64,000 nt of DNA from JBFWVR01 sp050246635 (GCA_050246635.1 JBFWVR010000005.1:248001-312000), one strand, 5' to 3'. Counted from the first letter of the stretch, positions 35,039-45,103 are shown. Made by a program: numbers and translations. The notes: generated from the sequence alone by a model not told the origin.

Positions 35039-35964
35039 TCGCGGCGTTCGCACCTGCCACCGTCTCCAACGTCGCCTGCGGCTTCGACGTGCTCGGCTTC
35101 GCCCTCGACGAGCCCGGCGACATCGTCATCGTGCGCCCGGCCGACGCGCCCGGGGTCGTCATCGATGCGGTCCACGGCGACGCGGGACGGCTGCCCGTCG
35201 ATCCCGCGCGGAACACCGCCGGCGCGGCCGTCGGCGCGCTCCTGGCCCGCCTCGAGACCACCCGCGGCGTCGGCCTGACCGTGCACAAGGGGTTGCCGCT
35301 CGGCAGCGGGGTCGGAAGCAGCGGCGCCAGCGCGGTCGCGGCCGTCGTGGCCGCCAACGAACTGCTCGGGCGGCCGGCGCCCCTCGAGGTGCTGCTCGAG
35401 TGCGCGATGCAGGGCGAACGCGCGGGATGCGGCGCGGCCCACCCCGACAACGTCGCGCCGGCGCTTTACGGCGGTTTCGTGCTCGCGCGCGCCGCCGACC
35501 CTCCGGACATCGTCCGGCTGCCGGTGCCCGCGGGGCTCTCGGTGGCCGTGCTGCACCCGCACATCGAGGTGAGCACCGCGGCCGCCCGCGCGCTGCTCGG
35601 CACGACCGTCCCGTTGACCGACGCAGTGCGCCAGTGGGCCAACGTCGGCGCGCTGGTCGCGGCGCTCCACCAGGGGGACCTCGCGCTGCTGGCCCGCTCG
35701 CTCGAGGACCGTGTCGCCGAACCGCGTCGCGCGAGCCTCGTGCCGGGGCTGCGCGACGTGCAGCGGGCCGCGGCCGACGCCGGGGCCCTGGGGTGCAGCC
35801 TCTCGGGCTCGGGCCCCTCGATCTTCGCGTTGACCGCCACGCCGGAGACGGCCGCGGCCGTGGGTGAGGCCATGCGCGGCGCCTACGGCCGGGCGACCGG
35901 CGGCGAGGCCGATCTGTGGGTGTGCCCGGTGGGCCGGCAGGGCGCGCGGCTGGTGCACGCATGA
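35035..35964 (+). CDS. thrB: Homoserine kinase
   Basis: 309 residues of the GHMP kinase family. The ATP-binding motif LPLGSGVGSSGASAVAAVVAA is present at about 86-106, with the N-terminal FAPATVSNVACGFDVLGFAL (P-A-S/T-x-A-N-L-G-x-G-F-D type) and C-terminal LGCSLSGSGPSIFALT. It phosphorylates homoserine to O-phosphohomoserine, the substrate of the next gene. It overlaps both neighbours by ATGA, in the order thioesterase-thrB-thrC. Aspartokinase and homoserine dehydrogenase are not in the window. Confidence 0.96.
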   Translation: MIAAFAPATVSNVACGFDVLGFALDEPGDIVIVRPADAPGVVIDAVHGDAGRLPVDPARNTAGAAVGALLARLETTRGVGLTVHKGLPLGSGVGSSGASAVAAVVAANELLGRPAPLEVLLECAMQGERAGCGAAHPDNVAPALYGGFVLARAADPPDIVRLPVPAGLSVAVLHPHIEVSTAAARALLGTTVPLTDAVRQWANVGALVAALHQGDLALLARSLEDRVAEPRRASLVPGLRDVQRAAADAGALGCSLSGSGPSIFALTATPETAAAVGEAMRGAYGRATGGEADLWVCPVGRQGARLVHA

Positions 35965-37250
35965 CGGAGGCCCGTTTCATCTCCACCCGCGGCGCGGCGC
36001 CGGCCGTCGCGCTCGGCGCGGCGCTGGCCGCCGGCCTGGCGCCCGATGGCGGGCTCTACGTGCCCGAGGCGGTGGCGCCGTTGCCGGCCGGCGCGCTGGA
36101 CGACCTGCGCGGCGCGTCGTTCGCCGACGTCGCCGTCCGCCTGGCCCGCCACCTGCTCGGTGGCGCCCTGCCGGACGACGTGCTCGAATCGGCCATCCGG
36201 GGCGCCCTCGACTTCGAGGTGCCGCTCGTGCCCGTGGACGAGGGGGTGTGGGCCCTGGAGACGTTCCACGGGCCGACCTTCGCGTTCAAGGACGTCGGCG
36301 CGCGGGTCATGGCGCGGCTGCTGGCGGCCACGCGCGAGGGCGCCGACCCCGTCACGATCCTGGTGGCCACGTCCGGCGACACCGGTTCGGCGGTCGCGCA
36401 GGCGTTCCACGGCGTCGCCGGGACGCGGGTCGTCGTGCTGTACCCCGACGGCCAGGTGACGGCGGTGCAGGAGGCCCAGTTCGCGACCCTCGGTGGCAAC
36501 GTGACGGCGCTGGCGGTGGCGGGGACGTTCGACGACTGCCAGCGCCTGGCCAAGGAGGCCTTTGCCGACCCGGCGCTGCGGGCGCGGGTGAGGCTGACGT
36601 CGGCCAACTCCATCAGCATCGGGCGCCTGCTGCCCCAGGCGTTCTATTACGTACATGGCGTCCTCCAACTGCCTGCCGGCGTGTCGGCCCCGGTGGTTGC
36701 CGTGCCGAGCGGCAACTTCGGCAACCTCACGGCGGGCGTGCTTGCCGAGCGGCTCGGGCTGCCCGTGTCGCGCTGGGTGGCCGCGACGACCGTGAACGAC
36801 ACCGTGCCGCGGTACTTGACCAGCGGCCGGTTCGAGCCCCGGCCGTCGGTGTCGACCCTGGCCAACGCGATGGACGTGGGGAACCCGAGCAACCTGGAGC
36901 GCCTCCGCTGGATGTTCGGCGACGACCTCGACGCGATGCGGGCGCGCCTCACCGGCAGCGTGCACACCGACGCGGAGGTGCGACAGGCGATTGGCGACCT
37001 CTGGCGACGGCGGCATTACCTTGCGGACCCGCACTCCGCGATTGCCTGGCTCGGGCTGCAGGCGACGCGGCGGACGGGGGAGCCGGGCATCTTCGTCTCG
37101 ACGGCGCATCCGGCCAAGTTCCGGGAGGCGGTGGAGCCGGCCATCGGCGACACCGTGCCCCTGCCCGGTCCGCTGGCCGAAGCCGTCCAGCGCCCGCGGC
37201 AGATCACGCGGATCGCGCCGACGCTCGACGCTGTCGCCGAGCACCTGTAG
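35961..37250 (+). CDS. thrC: Threonine synthase
   Basis: 429 residues, PLP fold type II. The PLP-binding lysine is Lys110 in TFAFKDVGARVMARLLA; SGDTGSAVAQAFHGV and VAVPSGNFGNLTAGVLAERLGLP are the phosphate- and PLP-binding loops, and FISTRGAAPAVALGAALAAGLAPDGGLYVPE is the typical N-terminus. It converts O-phosphohomoserine to threonine. The start ATG 35961 overlaps the thrB stop. The TAG stop begins the repeat array that follows. Confidence 0.96.
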   Translation: MTEARFISTRGAAPAVALGAALAAGLAPDGGLYVPEAVAPLPAGALDDLRGASFADVAVRLARHLLGGALPDDVLESAIRGALDFEVPLVPVDEGVWALETFHGPTFAFKDVGARVMARLLAATREGADPVTILVATSGDTGSAVAQAFHGVAGTRVVVLYPDGQVTAVQEAQFATLGGNVTALAVAGTFDDCQRLAKEAFADPALRARVRLTSANSISIGRLLPQAFYYVHGVLQLPAGVSAPVVAVPSGNFGNLTAGVLAERLGLPVSRWVAATTVNDTVPRYLTSGRFEPRPSVSTLANAMDVGNPSNLERLRWMFGDDLDAMRARLTGSVHTDAEVRQAIGDLWRRRHYLADPHSAIAWLGLQATRRTGEPGIFVSTAHPAKFREAVEPAIGDTVPLPGPLAEAVQRPRQITRIAPTLDAVAEHL

Positions 37251-37541
37251 GACTCGCCGCTCACGCGGCTCGCTGGGACGCGTTCTCGCGGGTTCAGACT
37301 TCGACCGTCGCTGGGACTCGCCGCTTCGCGGCTCGCTCGGACTCGGCGCTCCGCGCCTCGCTGGGAGCACGGTGACATTGCCGTCGAAGTGAGGGGCTCC
37401 GTTCCCAGCGAGCGCGAAGCGCGAGTCCCAGCGCCGTTCGAAGGCCGAAACCAGCGAGAACGCGTCCTGGCAAGGCCGCGAAGCGGCCGAGTCCCAGCGA
37501 ACGCAGTGAGTCCCAGCGAGCCGCGCAGGCGGCGAGTCCTA
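37248..37541. repeat. Inverted TAGGACTCG array 2, bounded on both sides by stop codons
   Basis: Left boundary TAGGACTCGCC: TAG is the thrC stop (37248-37250). Right boundary GGCGAGTCCTA: its CTA (37539-37541) is the TAG stop of the convergent phosphodiesterase. Between them, GGGACTCG modules with short hairpins (CGCCGCTTCGCGGCTCG) run to about 37365, a central gene-free stretch of about 50 nt follows, and CGAGTCCCAGCG modules in the opposite orientation follow from about 37405. Confidence 0.9.
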
Positions 37542-38792
37542 TCGCAGCATGCCCGTCGTCACCGCGGCGTCCCCGTCGTTCGGCGCGGGGATGAGGTCCA
37601 GCAACGCGCAGAGCAGATCGTAGACGTGGGTGTTCTGGAAGGCCGGCACGACGAGGCCCTGCTTCAGGCGGGGGCCCGCTGCGACGAACAGGCCGCCCAT
37701 CGACGGGGCGGTCTCGGGGTCGTAGCCGTGGTTGCCGCCAGGGCGGTGGCGCGCGCCAGTTGCCCAGCCCTCGACATCCCGCCGCGACGCAAACGTCCAG
37801 CCCTCGTCCAGGATGGCGATGACGGGGGTCGCGCGCGGATGTTCACGCAGCCCCCAGCGCTCCGGCGTCTCCGCCTTGCGGTACACGCGCATCGCGGGAT
37901 GGCGATCCACGAGCGCCTGGTAGAGGGCCTCCGGGTCTCCGCCGTCCTTCGGCTTCACCATCAGGATCGGCGTCCACTCCAGGATGTCCACCGTGTCGAG
38001 GTCCAGGTACTCGTCCAGCACCAGCACGTGATCGGCAGGCACGCCGGCCATGCCGTGATCGCTGACGAGCACGTAGTGCACGCGATCGGCGAGGCCGGCC
38101 GCCGCGACGCCCCGCACGAGGCTGGCGACCGCCGTGTCCACCCGGGCCACGGCATCGCGCACCTCGCCGGAATCGGGACCGAACCCGTGGCCGGCGACAT
38201 CGAGGTCGCTGAAGTACAGCGTGAGCATGCGTGGCCGCTCGGGCTCGGGCAGGCGGAGCCAGTCGAGCACCTGCGCGACCCGGCGGTCATCGGCCAGGTC
38301 GTTGTCGAAGGGCAGCCAGTAGGTCGCATGGTGGCCGCCGATGGGCGCCTCGGAACCCGGCCAGAAGTACGGCGCGGCCTTGATGCCCTGACGTTCGGCC
38401 GTCAGCCAGATCGGCTCCCCCTTCCACCAGCGGGGATCGGCGATGACCTCCCGGTCGGCCATGCGGAAGCGCCCCGGCACCTCGGGGTCTTCCATGTTGT
38501 TCGCGATGATCCCGTTGTGGGCCGGGATCAGGCCGGTCGCAAGGGTGTAGTGGTTGGGAAAGGTCTTCGAGGGGAAGGACGGCGTGAGCGCCTCCGCCCG
38601 CACGCCCCGCGCGGCCAGCGCCTCGATGGCCGGCGCCGGGTATCGCCCGAAGTAATCGGCGCGCCAGCCGTCGATGCCCACCATGATGACGATCGGAGCT
38701 GCCGGGACGGGCGCGGGTTGGCAGGCGGCGAGGGCCAGGACCCCCAGGACGAGGGACAGGGCCCGGGCACGGCGTGATCGGCGGATGGGCAT
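37539..38792 (-). CDS. Lipoprotein nucleotide pyrophosphatase/phosphodiesterase (alkaline phosphatase superfamily)
   Basis: 417 residues. Lipoprotein signal LVLGVLALAAC with Cys24. NPP-family marks: Asp41 in MVGIDGWRADYFGRYPAPAI, nucleophile Thr77 in FPSKTFPNHYTLATGLIPAHNGI, the metal-binding YFSDLDVAGHGFGPDSG and VSDHGMAGV, and GGNHGYDPETAPSMGGLFVAAGP near the end. Such enzymes hydrolyse nucleotide or lipid phosphodiesters outside the cytoplasm with two Zn ions. ATG 38792 gives the lipobox the correct distance. Its TAG stop is shared with the repeat array. Confidence 0.92.
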   Translation of the reverse strand: MPIRRSRRARALSLVLGVLALAACQPAPVPAAPIVIMVGIDGWRADYFGRYPAPAIEALAARGVRAEALTPSFPSKTFPNHYTLATGLIPAHNGIIANNMEDPEVPGRFRMADREVIADPRWWKGEPIWLTAERQGIKAAPYFWPGSEAPIGGHHATYWLPFDNDLADDRRVAQVLDWLRLPEPERPRMLTLYFSDLDVAGHGFGPDSGEVRDAVARVDTAVASLVRGVAAAGLADRVHYVLVSDHGMAGVPADHVLVLDEYLDLDTVDILEWTPILMVKPKDGGDPEALYQALVDRHPAMRVYRKAETPERWGLREHPRATPVIAILDEGWTFASRRDVEGWATGARHRPGGNHGYDPETAPSMGGLFVAAGPRLKQGLVVPAFQNTHVYDLLCALLDLIPAPNDGDAAVTTGMLR

Positions 38793-38920
38793 GCCCGCCA
38801 GCCTAGCAGAGCCGTATGGCGGGCCTGCAACGGCCAAAAAACCCGTGATCCTGTCGTCCAAGTCCGTTGTATGCACGCCGTGGCGCTCCGCGGGGGCTGG
38901 CACCCGTCACGGCAGATTCT

Positions 38921-38926
38921 TACAAT
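38921..38926 (+). promoter_or_regulatory. -10 box TACAAT for pepF
   Basis: TACAAT ends 9 nt before the ATG at 38936; no Shine-Dalgarno is present, so the mRNA is predicted to be leaderless or nearly so. Confidence 0.5.
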
Positions 38927-38935
38927 TGTGATCCT

Positions 38936-40780
38936 ATGCCGCCTTCCGCCGCGCCGGCCTCTCCGACTGTCGTTCCTGCCCGCGATGCCGTCGATCCCCG
39001 CTACACCTGGGACCTGAGCGCGATCTTCGCGGACGAAGCCGCGTGGGAGGCCGGGTTCGCCGAACTCGAGCGCGGGATCGAAGCCTTCAAGGCCTTCGAG
39101 GGCTCGCTCGCGACGGGCCCCGGCACGCTGCTCGACACCATGCGAGCCCAGGACATGCTGGGGCAGCTCGCCTATCGGGTCTGGTACTACGTCTCGCTCG
39201 AGTACGACGAGGACCAGCGGAACAACGCCGCGAACGCGCGCCGGCAGCGCGTGATGCTCCTGCTGGCGCGGTGGCGCCAGGCGACGTCGTGGTTCAACCC
39301 CGAGCTGCTGCGGGTGCCGCTCGAGACCATCCGCCGCTGGATGGCCGCCTCGGCGGATCTGGCCCTCTATCGCTTCGCCATCGAGGACCTGTTCCGGCAG
39401 CAGGCGCACGTGCTCGACCAGGCCGGTGAACGCCTCCTGTCGCTGGCGAGCCGGGCCGGCAGCGCGCCGACGGAGACATACGCGGCGCTGTCGACCGCCG
39501 ACGCCAAGTTCCCCACGATCACGCTCTCGAACGGCGAGCAGGTGCAGGTGAGCTACGGCCAGTACCGGAAGCTGCTCGCGACGTGCCGCCGGCAGGCCGA
39601 CCGGCAGACGGCCTACGAGGCGTTCTACGACGCCTACGGCGCGACGGTGAACACCTATGCCGCGCTGTACAACGGCGTGATGCAGCGCGAGTGGTTCGAG
39701 GCGCGGGCCCGCGGTTTCGCCAGCACGCTCGACGCGGCGCTCTTCGGCAACGAGATCCCGACGGCCGTCGTCGAGAACCTGATTCGCGAGACGAAGGCGG
39801 GGGTCGCGCCGTTCCAGCGGTACCACAAGCTGCGGAAGCGTGTGCTCGGGCTCGACCAGTACCACGTCTTCGACGCCTTCGTCCCCCTCGTCGATGTCGA
39901 CGTCCGGTATCCGTACGACGAGGTGCAGGACTGGATCGTCGAGTCGGTGGCGCCGCTCGGCGCGGCGTACCAGCAGGACGTGCGCGCGGCGTTCAAGGGG
40001 CGCTGGATCGACGTCTACGAGAACCTGGGCAAACGCAGCGGGGCGTACTCGGCGCCGGTGTACGGGGCGCACCCGTACATGCTGATGAACTACAACGACA
40101 CGCTCGATGCCGTGTTCACGCTGGCCCATGAGATGGGGCACTCGATGCACACGCTGCTGTCGCACGAGAGCCAGCCGTTCGTCTATGCCGGCTACACGAT
40201 CTTCGTCGCGGAGGTGCCCTCGACGCTGAGCGAGGCCCTGCTGCTCGACCTGATGCTCAGGCGCGCAACCACCCGGGAGGAGCGCATCGTGCTGCTCCAG
40301 CACGCCATCGACGGCATCGTCGGGACGTTCTACAACCAGGTGCTGTTCGCGGACTTCGAGCTGGAGGCCCATCGCCTCGTCGAGCGCGACGAGCCGGTGA
40401 CTGCCGACACGCTGTGCGCGCTGTACAGCCGGCTGCTGGACGACTACTGGGGCGATGCCCTCTCGGCGGACGACCGCGCCCGCCTCACGTGGGCGCGCAT
40501 CCCGCACCTGTTCCAGTCGCCGTACTACGTCTACCAGTACGCCACCTGTTTCGCGTCGACCGCCCGGCTGATGCGTGAGGTCGGCAGCGCCGACCCCGCG
40601 GTGCGCGCCGCCGCGGTGGGGCGGTACCTGGACCTGCTGCGCGCGGGCGGCAGCGATCACCCCATGCGCCTCCTGCGCCGCGCCGGGGTCGACCTGAGCC
40701 AGCCCGACGCCGTCCGCGCCGTCGTCGATCAGCTGGATGGGCTGGTCACGAAGCTCGAGGTGGAACTGGCGCAAGGGTAG
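38936..40780 (+). CDS. pepF: Oligoendopeptidase F (M3 family)
   Basis: 614 residues, standard for PepF. Zinc site HEMGH at His398-His402 in FTLAHEMGHSMHTLLSHESQ, with the third ligand in the following EVPSTLSEALLLDLML helix (Glu). The N-terminus RYTWDLSAIFADEAAWEAGFAELERGIEAF and C-terminal IPHLFQSPYYVYQYATCFAS are typical. No signal peptide, so it degrades oligopeptides in the cytoplasm. The TAG stop opens the third TAGGACTCG array. Confidence 0.97.
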   Translation: MPPSAAPASPTVVPARDAVDPRYTWDLSAIFADEAAWEAGFAELERGIEAFKAFEGSLATGPGTLLDTMRAQDMLGQLAYRVWYYVSLEYDEDQRNNAANARRQRVMLLLARWRQATSWFNPELLRVPLETIRRWMAASADLALYRFAIEDLFRQQAHVLDQAGERLLSLASRAGSAPTETYAALSTADAKFPTITLSNGEQVQVSYGQYRKLLATCRRQADRQTAYEAFYDAYGATVNTYAALYNGVMQREWFEARARGFASTLDAALFGNEIPTAVVENLIRETKAGVAPFQRYHKLRKRVLGLDQYHVFDAFVPLVDVDVRYPYDEVQDWIVESVAPLGAAYQQDVRAAFKGRWIDVYENLGKRSGAYSAPVYGAHPYMLMNYNDTLDAVFTLAHEMGHSMHTLLSHESQPFVYAGYTIFVAEVPSTLSEALLLDLMLRRATTREERIVLLQHAIDGIVGTFYNQVLFADFELEAHRLVERDEPVTADTLCALYSRLLDDYWGDALSADDRARLTWARIPHLFQSPYYVYQYATCFASTARLMREVGSADPAVRAAAVGRYLDLLRAGGSDHPMRLLRRAGVDLSQPDAVRAVVDQLDGLVTKLEVELAQG

Positions 40781-41588
40781 GACTCGGCCGCTTTGCGGCC
40801 TCGCTGGGACGCCCTTCGGGCGCTGGGACTCGTCCTCGCTGGCACAGTGCTTCGGACGTCGCTGGGACTCGCTTCGCTCGCTGGGACGCCCTCACTTCGC
40901 GCCGAGGCCGGCGACAACACGGTCTACGAGGCGGCGACCGCCATTACTGCAATCACAGCAAGGACCAGGCCCGTCAGGAGCCGGCCGCTGCGGTATCGAC
41001 GAATCAATCCGTGCAGCGGCGCGCCGACCTGACGCACTTGGTCTTCGAATGCGTGCAGCTCCTCCTCGGAAATGAAGCCGAGCCGATGTGCGGCATGCAG
41101 CGCATAACCGACCTCGGCCAGGCTCGCGGCTGACACATTGAAGAATCTGAGGGCATCCCGCCCGGTCCAACGCGCAGTTCCTTCGACGACGTTTACCGCC
41201 ACCGAGAACGCGGCCCGGCGAAGCTGGCTTCCCAGCTCATATCGCTCGGACGCCGGAAACCGTTGATGGGTAAGCCGATGGACGTCGATGAACAGGTCGT
41301 CGGCGCGCCGCCAGACAACGAGCTTGTGATGGGGGAGTGGCATGCGGGTACCTCCTGGTACCTGCAAGTCCTCGTCCTCCCCCTCCGAGCGAGGCTGCGA
41401 CGCAGCCGAGTCCCAGCGCCCGGAGGGCGTCCCAGCGAGCCGAAGGCGAGTCCTACCGAGCGCCGCAGGCGCGAGGCCCAACGCGCCCGAGCGAAGCCAG
41501 GGGCGCGGCCTACTGAGGAGCGGAGCGCCGAGGCTTCACGCCCGCGCAGCGGGCGGCCTACCGAGCGCCGCAGGCGCGAGGCCCTCTA
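40778..41588. repeat. Inverted TAGGACTCG array 3 enclosing a four-helix-bundle gene
   Basis: Left arm 40778-40905: TAGGACTCG, GGCCGCTTTGCGGCC hairpin, CGCTGGGAC, GCCCTTCGGGC hairpin and more modules. Right arm 41384-41588: reverse-oriented CGAGTCCCAGCG and CTACCGAGCGCCGCAGGCGC modules. The gene at 40924-41343 sits between them. The left edge TAG is the pepF stop; the right edge CTA is the TAG stop of the GAF gene. Arrays 1 and 2 have the same layout but no gene in the centre. Confidence 0.88.
40924..41343 (-). CDS. Four-helix-bundle protein, 23S rRNA IVS / Avd-like family
   Basis: 139 residues. Core HKLVVWRRADDLFIDVHRLT, FPASERYELGSQLRRAAFSVAVNVVEGTAR, FFNVSAASLAEVGYALHAAHRLGFISEEE and the last helix IRRYR match the family PF05635, which includes proteins encoded by intervening sequences of 23S rRNA genes and the accessory protein Avd of diversity-generating retroelements. 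Members pentamerise and bind nucleic acid in the studied cases. Unusual is a C-terminal hydrophobic tail (LLTGLVLAVIAVMAVAAS) after the bundle. ATG 41343 has AGGAGG 7 nt upstream. It lies in the centre of an inverted repeat array; no reverse transcriptase is in the window. Confidence 0.88.
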   Translation of the reverse strand: MPLPHHKLVVWRRADDLFIDVHRLTHQRFPASERYELGSQLRRAAFSVAVNVVEGTARWTGRDALRFFNVSAASLAEVGYALHAAHRLGFISEEELHAFEDQVRQVGAPLHGLIRRYRSGRLLTGLVLAVIAVMAVAAS

Positions 41589-42473
41589 TGGCCGCGCCGC
41601 GTCGATTGCCAGCGCGGCGCGCCGCGCGAGGTCCTCCGCGAACAGCAGGTCGGGCGCGATGAAGCGGCGGCCTGACTCCGTCGTCGCGAACGAGATCACG
41701 CCGAAGCGCCGGCCGCCGATGACCAGGGGAACCGCCATGGTCGAGCGGATGCCCAGGGCCGTGGCCACGCGGAGCTCCGACGGCGCGATCTCCATCTCGT
41801 TCAGCTTCGTCTGGTCGATGTCCGAGTAGACCACGGACCGGCCCGTGCGCAGCACGCGCGGCGGGCCGAAGGGGGCCTGGGGATCGAGGGGGTGGATCTG
41901 GCGGAGCTCGCGGACCAGTTGGGCCGTCTTCGGGTCCACGTGGGCCACCGCCAGGGCCTGGAAGCTGCCGTCCTCCAGCACGATGTCGACGATGCAGAGG
42001 TCGGCGATCTGCGGCACGGCGAGGTTTGCCACGGCCGACAGCGTGGTCTCGTAGTCGGGCGAGCTGGCCAGCACCTCGCTCGCGTGCGCCAGGAACGCCG
42101 CCCGTCGCGCCGCCACCGCGCGCTGCGCACGGTCGGCCCGCTCCAGCGCGGCGCGGCGTGCCTGCTCCCGCTCCTCCTTCGACTGCCGCGCCTGGCTGCC
42201 GAACACGATGATGGCGCCGTGGAGGGCAAGGAACAGGAGCGTCCAGAGCGGCCGTTCCCAGACCGGGGGCGTGATCACCACCATGCGGCCCGCCAACCCG
42301 ACCAGTTCCGTCGCCAGCGCCAGTGGCCAGCCGCCGAGCCAGGCCGTGATGGCCACGGCCGGCGCCATCAGTGGGCCCCAGGCATGGTCGGTGATGGGCA
42401 GCAACAGCGCGCTCACCAGCAGAGCCAGCCCGGCCGTGACGAGGGGGAGGAGGACCCGGCCCAGGCGGCGCAT
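41586..42473 (-). CDS. Membrane GAF-domain sensor truncated before its output domain
   Basis: 295 residues. Several N-terminal hydrophobic helices (LGRVLLPLVTAGLALLVSALL, WGPLMAPAVAITAWLGGWPLALATELVGL, LWTLLFLALHGAIIVFG), a charged coil rich in Arg/Glu, and a GAF domain (about 135-295: LSAVANLAVPQIADLCIVDIV, ELRVATALGIRSTMAVPLVIGG). It ends at DLARRAALAIDAARP, exactly where related proteins continue into a coiled coil and histidine kinase or GGDEF domain. The stop codon coincides with the edge of the repeat array. Likely a truncated sensor kinase; a free-standing GAF sensor is possible. ATG 42473; TTG 42479 also possible. Confidence 0.8.
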   Translation of the reverse strand: MRRLGRVLLPLVTAGLALLVSALLLPITDHAWGPLMAPAVAITAWLGGWPLALATELVGLAGRMVVITPPVWERPLWTLLFLALHGAIIVFGSQARQSKEEREQARRAALERADRAQRAVAARRAAFLAHASEVLASSPDYETTLSAVANLAVPQIADLCIVDIVLEDGSFQALAVAHVDPKTAQLVRELRQIHPLDPQAPFGPPRVLRTGRSVVYSDIDQTKLNEMEIAPSELRVATALGIRSTMAVPLVIGGRRFGVISFATTESGRRFIAPDLLFAEDLARRAALAIDAARP

Positions 42474-42542
42474 GCCCAAAGAATATCTGGAAATGCGCTG
42501 ATTGGCAGGGCTTGACGCGCGAGAGGTTCCGTATTACCCTTT

Positions 42543-42560
42543 CATCCGGATATACGGATG
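42543..42560. promoter_or_regulatory. 18-nt near-perfect palindrome over the start of the second ArsR-methyltransferase gene
   Basis: CATCCGGATATACGGATG reads the same on both strands except for one symmetric pair of positions (16 of 18 bases symmetric). It includes the ATG at 42558-42560. Position and symmetry fit an autoregulatory operator for the operon with ahcY. Confidence 0.7.
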
Positions 42561-43529
42561 GATAGGGCAAGCGTCGTCGCGGCGCCTCTGGAGACTCCCG
42601 GCGCGATTCTCGCGCACATGGCGGCGCTTGCCGACGCCGTGCGCTGCCGGATGCTCCTCGTCCTGGAGCGCCATGAGCTGACGGTCACGGAGCTCTGCGC
42701 CGTCATCCAGCTGCCGCAGTCCACCGTCAGCCGCCACCTGAAGACGCTGGCGGATGACGGCTGGGTGGCGTCGCGGCGGGATGGCACCAGCCGGTATTAC
42801 CGGATGGCCCTCGACGAGATGGACGAGGGAGCCCGCCGGCTGTGGCCGCTCATCCGGGAGCAGGTGTCGGGGGCGCCGGGGGCCGAACAGGACGCCCGCC
42901 GGCTGGCCGGCGTGCTCGAACGGCGGCGCACGAAGTCAGCCGAGTTCTTCTCGTCGGCGGCGGGGCAGTGGGACCGGCTGCGGTCCGAGCTCTTCGGCCA
43001 TACCTTCCACCTGCACGCGCTGCTCGCGCTGCTCGATCCGACGCTGGTCGTGGGGGATCTCGGCTGCGGCACGGGTGAGACGACGTCGCTCGTGGCGCCC
43101 CACGTGGCCCGTGTGGTCGCGGTGGACGACTCGGCGGAGATGCTGCAGGCGGCCCGTCAGCGCCTCGAGGGACTGGCGGGCGTGGACCTGCGGCGCGGGA
43201 ACCTGACGGCGTTGCCTATCGGCAGCGCGGAGCTCGACGCGGCGCTCATCGTGCTCGTGCTGCACCACGTCTCGGATCCGGCGCGCGCGCTGGCGGAGAC
43301 CGCGCGGGTGCTGAAGCCGGGCGGCCGCGTGCTCCTCGTGGACATGCTGCCGCACGACCGGGCGGAGTACCAGCAGCAGATGGGCCACGTCTGGCTCGGC
43401 TTCGACGAGCGGGACCTCGCCCGGTTGCTGGGCGGGGGAGGATTCACGGACATCGCGGTCCGGCCGTTGCCGGTCGGGCCGGAGACGAAGGGGCCGGCGC
43501 TGTTCGTGGCGACGGCCCGGAAGCGGTAG
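42558..43529 (+). CDS. ArsR-type HTH regulator fused to SAM-dependent methyltransferase (SahR-like), upstream of ahcY
   Basis: 323 residues. Winged HTH about 20-100 (ALADAVRCRMLLVLERHELT, VTELCAVIQLPQSTVSRHLK, DDGWVASRRDGTSRYYRM), then a class I methyltransferase about 130-320 with motif I VVGDLGCGTGETTSLVAPHV, VAVDDSAEMLQAAR, VLVLHHVSDPARALAETARV and LKPGGRVLLVDM. The domain order and several stretches parallel the protein at 28184. It is 66 nt upstream of ahcY on the same strand. Together with the other copy before metH this suggests SAM- or SAH-responsive control of the methyl cycle. The ATG lies inside a palindrome. Confidence 0.92.
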   Translation: MDRASVVAAPLETPGAILAHMAALADAVRCRMLLVLERHELTVTELCAVIQLPQSTVSRHLKTLADDGWVASRRDGTSRYYRMALDEMDEGARRLWPLIREQVSGAPGAEQDARRLAGVLERRRTKSAEFFSSAAGQWDRLRSELFGHTFHLHALLALLDPTLVVGDLGCGTGETTSLVAPHVARVVAVDDSAEMLQAARQRLEGLAGVDLRRGNLTALPIGSAELDAALIVLVLHHVSDPARALAETARVLKPGGRVLLVDMLPHDRAEYQQQMGHVWLGFDERDLARLLGGGGFTDIAVRPLPVGPETKGPALFVATARKR

Positions 43530-43595
43530 CGGCCCTCGCGGGTCGCGGACAGCAGGACCACGGCGCACTCATCAGGAGCAGAAGGAGAACGACAG

Positions 43596-45095
<1,500 letters not shown>

Positions 45096-45103
45096 CGCTG
45101 GTA

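Noticed and set aside
32582..35053. 823-residue version of SpeA starting at 35053
   Set aside because: The extra 172 residues are antisense to the thioesterase gene; SpeA homology begins near ATG 34537.
40778..41588. Diversity-generating retroelement
   Set aside because: An Avd-like protein is present, but there is no reverse transcriptase and no template/variable repeat pair in the window.
40778..41588. Insertion sequence with transposase
   Set aside because: No transposase ORF or DDE/HUH motif was found between the array arms.
43530..43595. SAH or SAM riboswitch upstream of ahcY
   Set aside because: The 66-nt gap shows no recognisable riboswitch core; the upstream regulator and palindrome explain control better.
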